Shown here piece by piece: positions 6,703 to 11,142 of a stretch of 11,461 nucleotides of DNA (the stretch's first letter is position 1; each line of letters opens with the position of its first letter). The translations under genes were made by a program, and so were the position numbers. The DNA is from Spiro-02 sp964465155 (lineage in GTDB: Bacteria > Spirochaetota > Spirochaetia > Sphaerochaetales > Sphaerochaetaceae), in assembly GCA_964465155.1 (NCBI GenBank), contig CAYXIH010000063.1, positions 1 through 11,461 of the forward strand, written 5' to 3'. The notes beneath the pieces are model-generated. The model worked only from the letters and a program-made list of their open reading frames with translations. It ran no database searches and was not told where the DNA came from.

Positions 6703-7517
6703 TTCTTGTTCGCCTTCCTTGCATTCCTGCGTGTGATCCTCTCAAGGTTTGCCTTCTCGCGGATCGACTTCATGCTCTCACGCAGCTTGTCCAGCTGGGC
6801 CTTGATCTCCGGGTTGGAGCTGGTCATCGAAGGGAATGCATCCACCAAACGCTTGCTGGTATGGTGTATCTCATTGCGCAGCTTCTCAACTTCGGAGGAG
6901 AAGCGCTCCTTGGCGGATGCCATCAGCTCCGGGCTTGAGCCATGCTTCTGCAGGATTGCCGTCCGCTCCTGGATGTCCTGCATCTTTGCGCGCAGCGCCT
7001 TGAGCTTTGCCTGGAAGGTAGCCATGTGGTAGATGCTTGCCGTCGCATCGGCGGTCATCCCGATTGCAATGACCAATGCCAGGGGGTCTATTACCGACAG
7101 GGGCAACCGGTCCACCAACTTGGCAAGGAACGGCTGGATCACATAGATGACCACCAGGCACAAGAGCCCGAACAAGACGGAGTTGAGCAGGCATACCCTC
7201 CCGTTGATGTTGAACTTGTACCGGCTGTAGTCCCACAGCTTTGTGTGGAAGCATTTCTCCAACAGCCAGGAGGTAAAATACTCCAAGATGGAGGTGATGA
7301 GGATCCCGCAGAGGAAGACCAAGTACCAGTGCTTGGAGAATGGTTCCAGGGCCAATACGACAGCGACGGCACCAAAACCATATATGGGCAGGTACGGTCC
7401 ATAGAGGAATCCACGGTTCATGAACCGCCTCTTGGGAATCGAACAATACGTCACCTCGCAGATATATCCGATGATGCTGTAGATGAAGAAGAAAATGACC
7501 ACCTTCGCCAACGTCAT
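6699..7517 (-). CDS. CmpB-like multispanning membrane protein (putative ABC-transporter type IV family) with coiled-coil tail
   Basis: The 272-aa product shows the hallmarks of the family labelled putative ABC transporter type IV/CmpB: a first helix (about 4-20) ending before E21, NRGFLYGPYLPIYGFGA (34-50), helices at about 64-86 and 107-127, and WDYSRYKFNINGRVCL (95-110). A further hydrophobic segment lies at about 143-160. From about 166 to 262 the chain is highly charged with heptad-like Leu/Ile spacing, so a cytoplasmic coiled coil is likely, followed by a basic tail. The transport label comes from family naming; function is uncertain. It is the first gene of the operon. AGGAG lies 6 nt before the ATG and a candidate promoter is at 7549-7577. 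Its stop codon overlaps the yggS start. Confidence 0.85.
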   Translation of the reverse strand: MTLAKVVIFFFIYSIIGYICEVTYCSIPKRRFMNRGFLYGPYLPIYGFGAVAVVLALEPFSKHWYLVFLCGILITSILEYFTSWLLEKCFHTKLWDYSRYKFNINGRVCLLNSVLFGLLCLVVIYVIQPFLAKLVDRLPLSVIDPLALVIAIGMTADATASIYHMATFQAKLKALRAKMQDIQERTAILQKHGSSPELMASAKERFSSEVEKLRNEIHHTSKRLVDAFPSMTSSNPEIKAQLDKLRESMKSIREKANLERITRRNARKANKK

Positions 7518-7548
7518 GTCACACTCCTGTCCGACAAATATGCCGTTG

Positions 7549-7577
7549 AGTATATCAGGCCCAAGCGAACCTGAACA
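7549..7577 (-). promoter_or_regulatory. Candidate promoter of the CmpB-like/yggS operon
   Basis: On the minus strand TATACT (7549-7554) is preceded by TGA, giving an extended -10 (TGnTATACT). A weak -35 TGTTCA (7572-7577) lies 17 bp upstream. Transcription would begin near 7542, leaving a leader of about 25 nt with the AGGAG site. Confidence 0.5.
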
Positions 7578-7633
7578 TATGCCTTGCCCACAGCCAAAGA
7601 TACACCGATGGGAACAAAGCGTCTAGGAACGGG

Positions 7634-7658
7634 TTGCACAATGTGTTATATTTGCACA
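7634..7658 (+). repeat. TTGCACA direct repeat, possible activator site
   Basis: TTGCACA occurs at 7634-7640 and again at 7652-7658, an 18-bp period, with ATGTG between. The copies lie about 120-138 bp before the predicted sigma-54 start and about 95-115 bp before the minus-strand operon start, so either promoter could use them. Two seven-base copies in AT-rich DNA are weak evidence. Confidence 0.3.
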
Positions 7659-7670
7659 CCTACTCATTGC

Positions 7671-7690
7671 TACATATGATTGTATATGTA
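7671..7690. promoter_or_regulatory. 20-bp dyad, candidate enhancer (UAS) for the sigma-54 promoter
   Basis: TACATAT (7671-7677) and ATATGTA (7684-7690) are perfect reverse complements around a 6-bp spacer. The centre is about 91 bp upstream of the predicted start at 7772. Activators of sigma-54 polymerase normally bind such dyads 80-150 bp upstream and act through DNA looping. The surrounding DNA is AT-rich, which raises the chance of a fortuitous repeat. Confidence 0.45.
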
Positions 7691-7744
7691 CTATTCATAA
7701 GGAATAACTCTCAAAAAAGCAGTCAAAATGGCTGTTTTAAAAAG

Positions 7745-7761
7745 TTGGCACGGCTCTTGCA
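7745..7761 (+). promoter_or_regulatory. Sigma-54 (RpoN) promoter
   Basis: TTGGCACGGCTCTTGCA matches the consensus TGGCAC-N5-TTGCW at every conserved position. The invariant GG (7747-7748) and GC (7759-7760) are separated by exactly 10 bp. The predicted start is near 7772. It faces right, towards the terminator at 7823-7860, and no plus-strand protein gene follows for more than 2 kb. Sigma-54 is known in several spirochaetes; whether this organism has rpoN cannot be seen here. Confidence 0.75.
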
Positions 7762-7771
7762 TATATACTGG

Positions 7772-7860
7772 CACAGAGCAACAGTTTTTTTCATACCTCC
7801 CTTTTTTGTGTTATTTTCCGTTAGCGCCTGACACCCCACAATAGTCAGGCGCTTTTTTTT
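7772..7860 (+). ncRNA. Predicted sigma-54-dependent small RNA, about 89 nt
   Basis: The limits come from the sigma-54 promoter (start near 7772) and the end of the terminator U-run (7860). The RNA would have a short 5' segment CACAGAGCAACAG, a single-stranded-looking pyrimidine-rich centre with U7, UACCUCCC and U6, then a 10-bp GC-rich hairpin and eight U. This layout of an unpaired seed followed by a terminator hairpin with a long U tail is typical of trans-acting small RNAs, many of which bind Hfq through the U tail. The CCUCC at 7796-7800 is complementary to Shine-Dalgarno sequences. It resembles no RNA family I recognise. No reading frame with a ribosome-binding site is contained in it. 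Expression is inferred, not observed. Confidence 0.6.
7823..7860 (+). terminator. Rho-independent terminator facing right
   Basis: AGCGCCTGAC (7823-7832) pairs perfectly with GTCAGGCGCT (7844-7853) around an 11-nt loop, and eight T (7853-7860) follow. On the minus strand the hairpin is followed by TAACGG rather than a U-run, so it does not serve the amidohydrolase gene ending at 7863. It needs a plus-strand transcript from within the intergenic region. Confidence 0.88.
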
Positions 7861-7862
7861 CC

Positions 7863-9278
7863 TCATCTCCGCTCAAACAGCACCTGTCCGTCCTTGATGG
7901 TCGCAAGGACACTGATGTCCTTGATCTTGATCGGATCGACAGTCAGCGGATTGCGGTCAAGGACCACCATGTCAGCACTCTTTCCCACGGCAAGGCTCCC
8001 CTTGCTGGATTCCTCCGAGTATTGTCTGGCGGCGTTGATCGTCACCGCCTTCAGTGCGTCCCAGACACCGATGCGCTGGTCAGGCCCCAGCAAGACCCCA
8101 TCCTTGGTGATGCGGTTTACGGCGCACCACACGCTTTGGAGCATGTCGGGCATGATGACCGGCGAATCCTGGTGGAACGTGAACCACAAGCCATCAGCAA
8201 GGGCACTGTGGGCAGGACTGATGTTTGTCGCACGGTCAATGCCGAAGTTCTTGATATGGACATCTCCCCAATACCAGACATGGGCTACGAAGAAGGAGGG
8301 GATGATCCCTAGCTGCAGCATCTGTGGAAGCTGTTCGAGTCCCACCAGCTGGGCATGTATCATCACTGGCTTGACCGCCGAACTCCCGGGTGTGGCCGAG
8401 ACTGCCTGTATGAACTGTCTGGCAGCGGCATCGCCGTTGCAATGGGCAAGCAGCTGCCGTTTGTCCGACGTTGCCTTTGCCAAGGCGGCTGCCACNNNNN
8501 NNNNNNNNNNNNNNNNNNNNNNNNNNNNNNNNNNNNNNNNNNNNNNNNNNNNNNNNNNNNNNNNNNNNNNNNNNNNNNNNNNNNNNNNNNNNNNNATCAT
8601 CTCCTTGACCATGTATCCTTCCTGGATGGTGGTGATGCCATGCGCGGCATAGAGCATCTGGGCATCCACATACGACTGCATCATGGCCTGTGCGTCTGCC
8701 ATGGGGACCTTGCGCATGTAGGTGAAGAAGGCGTTCTCCTCCAGATAGCCGCTGTCGAAGTTTATCCTTCCCCCATCAGGTTGTGCTGTAGCTGCATCAA
8801 TGCCGAAGAAAGAGAGTGCCAATGAGTTGCACACACCCATGTGGCCCGACGCATGCTGCAGCAATACTGGATTGTCCGGACAGACTTTGTCCAGGAATGC
8901 CTTGGAGGGATGCTTTCCTTGGGGAAGGGAGTTGTTGTCATACCCCTCACCCACGACCCACTGCCCGCTCTTGACTGAGTGGAGTTGCATGAACCCTTCG
9001 ATACGCTCCGCGATATCATCGTCGCTGGTGGTACCCTCGAGGTTGACGTGCAGCGTGGCCGCTGCCATTGCGGAGAAATGGCTGTGGGCATCGATGAACG
9101 CAGGGAGTATCGTCAGGTCCTGCATGTCCTGCACCACAGCATGGGGAAACTGTTTCCTTGCCTGCTGCTCGTCACCAACAAACAAGATCTTTCCACCACC
9201 CTCCACCAACGCGCCAACAGTCGGCAGAGAGTCGTCCATCGTCACGATTTGAGCATTCAGATAGAGTGTTTGTTGCAT
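7863..9278 (-). CDS. YtcJ-like amidohydrolase family protein, interrupted by an assembly gap
   Basis: The protein belongs to the amidohydrolase_3 (YtcJ/NfdA) group of metal-dependent hydrolases, which act on amides or N-formyl compounds; the substrate is unknown. The N-terminus has the small beta-domain followed by ILPAFIDAHSH, where H65 and H67 are the H-x-H metal ligands. ASGHMGVCNSLAL and the GITTIQEG segment follow. After the gap come LLAHCNGDAA, PVMIHAQLV, FTFHQDSPV with the conserved Asp, and the closing SLAVGKSADMVVLDRNP. The ATG at 9278 is preferred over upstream codons because GGGAG lies 7 nt before it. Family members have about 530-550 residues against 471 here, with about 34 undetermined, so roughly 60 or more residues are probably missing in the gap. 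The start is 4 bp after the flavodoxin stop, so the two are co-transcribed. Confidence 0.9.
   Translation of the reverse strand: MQQTLYLNAQIVTMDDSLPTVGALVEGGGKILFVGDEQQARKQFPHAVVQDMQDLTILPAFIDAHSHFSAMAAATLHVNLEGTTSDDDIAERIEGFMQLHSVKSGQWVVGEGYDNNSLPQGKHPSKAFLDKVCPDNPVLLQHASGHMGVCNSLALSFFGIDAATAQPDGGRINFDSGYLEENAFFTYMRKVPMADAQAMMQSYVDAQMLYAAHGITTIQEGYMVKEMXXXXXXXXXXXXXXXXXXXXXXXXXXXXXXXXXXVAAALAKATSDKRQLLAHCNGDAAARQFIQAVSATPGSSAVKPVMIHAQLVGLEQLPQMLQLGIIPSFFVAHVWYWGDVHIKNFGIDRATNISPAHSALADGLWFTFHQDSPVIMPDMLQSVWCAVNRITKDGVLLGPDQRIGVWDALKAVTINAARQYSEESSKGSLAVGKSADMVVLDRNPLTVDPIKIKDISVLATIKDGQVLFERR
8496..8595. other. Assembly gap of 100 N inside the amidohydrolase gene
   Basis: Exactly 100 undetermined bases, a placeholder of unknown true length. 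It removes the barrel region between GITTIQEG and AHCNGDAA, which includes the family's K-x-x-x-DG area. The missing DNA is probably nearer 300 bp. Confidence 0.95.
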
Positions 9279-9282
9279 CTCA

Positions 9283-9792
9283 TCACTCCCAAGCAAGCTG
9301 GAGCGCAAGGATCCTGTCGGCGAGGATCTGCAGGTCCTCCTTGTTGGGATGGGACAACGCCAGGACGAAGTTGCGTATCTTCTCCTGCATCTTGCTTGGG
9401 TCTTGCGCCTTCATGGACTCATACTTCTCACGCACAGCAGCAGGCATCTTTCCCTGGCACATGAATGATCCCAGGATCTTGTTGTCCGATGGTAAGTTCT
9501 TGCCAACCTCAGCTATGATCTTGTCCAAATACTCCTGACTCCCTGAAAAGCCTGCTGTGCCAAACAGGAATACCTGCTTTCCGTGCAGGGACTGCAGGAA
9601 CAGGGCTATCGAAGGATCGCAGGTGCCCATGTTGGTCCAGAATCCTACGAACATGACCGATGCTGCCATGGCATGGTCGTCAGGTGGTCCAACGTAGAAG
9701 CAATACTGAGCTGGAAGGGTATGCTGCACTGTCTGTGCAAGCTGGAGAGTGTTGCCGGTGACGCTGTCATATACGATTGAATAATACTGCAT
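9283..9792 (-). CDS. Flavodoxin-domain protein
   Basis: This 169-aa protein carries the FMN phosphate-binding loop S10-VTGNT (10-15) right after the first strand YSIVYDS, as in flavodoxins. GFWTNMGTCD (50-59), LFGTAGF (76-82) and FMCQGKM (110-116) fit the flavodoxin_4 subgroup, small proteins thought to carry electrons or reduce substrates through FMN. The C-terminal third (about 120-169) is charged and helical. AGGAGG lies 7 nt before the ATG and a 14-bp palindrome sits directly against it. The gene is followed after 4 bp by the amidohydrolase gene, whose ribosome-binding site is inside its last codons. The redox partner is not visible in the window. Related flavodoxins occur in reductase operons such as bil, but nothing here supports that role. 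Confidence 0.88.
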   Translation of the reverse strand: MQYYSIVYDSVTGNTLQLAQTVQHTLPAQYCFYVGPPDDHAMAASVMFVGFWTNMGTCDPSIALFLQSLHGKQVFLFGTAGFSGSQEYLDKIIAEVGKNLPSDNKILGSFMCQGKMPAAVREKYESMKAQDPSKMQEKIRNFVLALSHPNKEDLQILADRILALQLAWE

Positions 9793-9805
9793 GCTGAGTC
9801 CTCCT

Positions 9806-9819
9806 AGGGGTATACCCCT
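9806..9819. promoter_or_regulatory. 14-bp palindrome directly upstream of the flavodoxin ribosome-binding site
   Basis: AGGGGTATACCCCT is a perfect palindrome ending next to the AGGAGG site (9800-9805 on the minus strand). As DNA it could be an operator. As RNA it could fold into a five-pair hairpin with a UAUA loop stacked against the ribosome-binding site. GTATACCCC half-sites recall operators of copper- or sulfur-responsive CsoR-type repressors, but the half-site order is reversed, so no regulator is assigned. Confidence 0.45.
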
Positions 9820-9865
9820 GCATTGAAGGTACCGAGGTATTGGGCTACCGACAACTCAATCACGG

Positions 9866-9894
9866 TTGCTTGCCAAGTTGCCCGTGAGTATCTT
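9866..9894 (+). promoter_or_regulatory. Candidate promoter of the lipoprotein gene
   Basis: TTGCTT (9866-9871) and TATCTT (9889-9894) are separated by 17 bp. Each matches the consensus only partly (three and four of six). Transcription would start near 9901, at the GGAGG site, leaving a very short leader, so the call is weak. Confidence 0.3.
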
Positions 9895-9913
9895 GTCAGT
9901 GGAGGAACATGTG

Positions 9914-10603
9914 ATGAAGCATCTGTTTACAGCTGTATGCTCGCTGGTGGTTGTCCTGTTGGCAGCCAGTTGCTCTGGCCATGGGTTTGGAGATATTACC
10001 CCGGGGACAATAGTCGACCAAAACGGCCAGGGGCAGGTTGCGGTCGAGCCCACGTACCAACAATACCAATACCTTGTTTGTTCAACCACGCCGGCTTGGA
10101 TGAAAAGCACCACGGAGTATGGTGCCAACTATGTTCCTGGCTTTGGCCAAGGAAGTACGATCCCAACGGGCATCCCTACCCTGTTCAAATTCCCACAAGC
10201 ACCTGCTTCTGGACAATCATTGGCAACAGCAAGCGCTGTCGGCTCTGGCATGGCCAATACCCAGGCATTGGAGCTCAGGACAAACGGAAAGAGCTTTGCC
10301 ATGGGGAGCACGACCGCATCTGGCATCACCAGCAAACTCTCGGAGAATGCCCAGACTTCATGGTATGTTCCTTCCTTGTATGAGATGATAGAAGTCGCAA
10401 CCATGATATGTGAAGACTACTATGACCTTCCTGCAACAGTTGGATTTCCCGCAACGTTCTGGAGCAGCACTGAGAACAGTGATGCAACGGTAGCCACCAT
10501 CCAGATATATGAGGCTACAGACCAACTGATGTGGAAACAGGTCAATGCAAGCCGCGATGGTGAGTATTACGTATGGCCGGTGGGGTATTACCAGGTTCCA
10601 TAA
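9914..10603 (+). CDS. Exported lipoprotein with DUF1566-like C-terminal domain
   Basis: The product has 229 aa from the ATG at 9914, with GGAGG 8 nt upstream. An earlier in-frame start would place 16 extra residues before the signal peptide. MKHLFTAVCSLVVVLLAASC is a lipoprotein signal with lipobox LAASC, so C20 should be acylated and anchor the protein in a membrane. Residues 21-145 are rich in Gly, Ser, Thr, Gln and Pro with little recognisable structure. From about 148, SWYVPSLYEMIEVA, FPATFWSSTE (178-187) and a closing YYVWPVGYY resemble the DUF1566/Lcl C-terminal domain, related to the C-type-lectin/FGE-like fold, in which W-x-(L/V)-P-S-x-x-E and YWSSTE recur. The binding partner is unknown. 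It diverges from the flavodoxin operon with 121 bp between the starts. Confidence 0.85.
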   Translation: MKHLFTAVCSLVVVLLAASCSGHGFGDITPGTIVDQNGQGQVAVEPTYQQYQYLVCSTTPAWMKSTTEYGANYVPGFGQGSTIPTGIPTLFKFPQAPASGQSLATASAVGSGMANTQALELRTNGKSFAMGSTTASGITSKLSENAQTSWYVPSLYEMIEVATMICEDYYDLPATVGFPATFWSSTENSDATVATIQIYEATDQLMWKQVNASRDGEYYVWPVGYYQVP

Positions 10604-10637
10604 CCACCGATCAAGCAGGTACCCCTCAATAATGAAA

Positions 10638-10689
10638 AAGACTATCCATTGGTGTCAACAGCATTTGCTTTGACCTATAGGATAGTCTT
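10638..10689. terminator. Terminator hairpin between the lipoprotein gene and tRNA-Val, probably bidirectional
   Basis: AAGACTATCC (10638-10647) pairs with GGATAGTCTT (10680-10689). The 32-nt interior contains a second, bulged GGTGTCAA/TTGACC helix. On the minus strand the stem runs into TTTTTCATTATT, suiting termination of the tRNA transcript. On the plus strand TTGTTCTG follows, a poorer tail. Confidence 0.6.
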
Positions 10690-10704
10690 GTTCTGAGAAT
10701 TGTT

Positions 10705-10776
10705 TGAAGAAGGAGGGATTTGAACCCCCGACCAGTTGCGTGTAAGGCAACCGCTCTCCCACTGAGCTACTTCTCC
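10705..10776 (-). tRNA. tRNA-Val (anticodon UAC)
   Basis: A full cloverleaf can be folded on the minus strand. The acceptor stem is GGAGAAG/CTTCTTC (one G-U pair). The D arm is GCTC/GAGC. The anticodon stem is GTTGC/GCAAC with loop CTTACAC, giving anticodon TAC (10742-10744). The T stem is GGGGG/CCCTC with loop TTCAAAT. The discriminator is A. The 3' CCA is not encoded, so a CCA-adding enzyme is required. It has its own promoter and terminator and reads valine codons such as GUA. Confidence 0.95.
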
Positions 10777-10798
10777 ATGCTCTTTCGGACGCTCGGCT

Positions 10799-10827
10799 AC
10801 AATAGCATGTTCCAAAAAGCTTGTCAA
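10799..10827 (-). promoter_or_regulatory. Strong sigma-70 type promoter of tRNA-Val
   Basis: On the minus strand a perfect TTGACA (10822-10827) is followed after 17 bp by TATTGT (10799-10804), which is preceded by TGC as in an extended -10. The predicted start near 10792 gives a leader of about 16 nt before the tRNA. Confidence 0.82.
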
Positions 10828-10828
10828 C

Positions 10829-11014
10829 CTAGCAAGAGGGAAGCAATTGCCGTTTTTCACGAAGGGTCTGTTCATAGAGGGTATCATCGAAGTTGCCTTC
10901 GATCCTCTCTATGATATATTGCCGCAGGACCTCCGATACGCTCATGTTGTGGCTCTTTGCAAAACGCTTGAACAACAACTCATCTTCATGTGCAAGTTTA
11001 ATCGATACCAACAT
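10829..11014 (-). CDS. Orphan RelB/DUF6290-type antitoxin, short form
   Basis: The 61-aa protein begins MLVSIKLAHEDELLFKRFAKSHNMSVSEVLRQYIIERIE. This is the ribbon-helix-helix pattern of RelB-like antitoxins: a beta strand of alternating residues, helix one, the N-M-S-V-S-E turn, then helix two. Such proteins dimerise, bind their own operator and neutralise a RelE/ParE-type toxin through the C-terminal part. That part is short here: after FDDTLYEQTLREKRQ only LLPSC remains, whereas relatives usually have about 75-85 residues. AAAGGAG lies 5 nt before the ATG. No toxin gene follows; the stop codon is 1 bp from the -35 box of tRNA-Val. It may be a remnant of a toxin-antitoxin pair or a stand-alone regulator. 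Confidence 0.72.
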   Translation of the reverse strand: MLVSIKLAHEDELLFKRFAKSHNMSVSEVLRQYIIERIEGNFDDTLYEQTLREKRQLLPSC

Positions 11015-11040
11015 ATCTGCTCCTTTCCGAGACAGCAGAG

Positions 11041-11070
11041 GGAGTGGTGGCCAGGGATTGCCACCACTCC
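11041..11070. repeat. GC-rich perfect inverted repeat (11-8-11) upstream of the antitoxin gene
   Basis: GGAGTGGTGGC (11041-11051) and GCCACCACTCC (11060-11070) pair perfectly around an 8-nt loop. No U-run follows on either strand, so it is not a standard terminator. It lies 27 bp before the antitoxin start and would form a very stable hairpin in that transcript, or act as an operator or a mobile-element trace. Confidence 0.75.
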
Positions 11071-11080
11071 AAGAGATACT

Positions 11081-11107
11081 GTATTTCAGAGAGTTCTTTT
11101 GAAATAC
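11081..11107. repeat. AT-rich inverted repeat (8-11-8) between the antitoxin and the edge gene
   Basis: GTATTTCA (11081-11088) and TGAAATAC (11100-11107) are perfect reverse complements, and a few further pairs including G-U are possible inside. It lies 10 bp from the GC-rich repeat. It could be an operator near the antitoxin promoter; neither strand shows a clear terminator tail. Confidence 0.6.
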
Positions 11108-11142
11108 ATGTTTCTTACTTCATTCAATGCAAAGAACTATTC

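Larger units (their letters stand above)
7518..7862. other. 345-bp AT-rich intergenic region holding regulatory elements and a predicted small RNA
   Basis: No credible protein gene is present. Both flanking genes are on the minus strand: the upstream one (7863-9278) ends here and the downstream one (6699-7517) starts here. The region contains the minus-strand promoter near 7549-7577, a TTGCACA direct repeat (7634-7640 and 7652-7658), a dyad at 7671-7690, a sigma-54 promoter at 7745-7761, and a terminator at 7823-7860, the last two both facing right. Confidence 0.8.

Noticed and set aside
7764..7769. TATACT next to the sigma-54 site, as a sigma-70 -10 with TTGGCA (7745-7750) as -35.
   Set aside because: The spacing is only 13 bp, too short for sigma-70 polymerase, while the sigma-54 spacing is exact.
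7634..7831. A 65-codon plus-strand frame starting with TTG in the AT-rich spacer, hydrophobic in places.
   Set aside because: No suitable ribosome-binding site, it runs through the sigma-54 promoter and into the terminator stem, and the product looks like translated AT-rich DNA.
10705..10776. tRNA-Val as an attachment site for a genomic island.
   Set aside because: The unusual DNA lies on the 5' side of the tRNA, whereas integrases normally use the 3' side; no integrase gene and no direct repeat of the tRNA end were seen.
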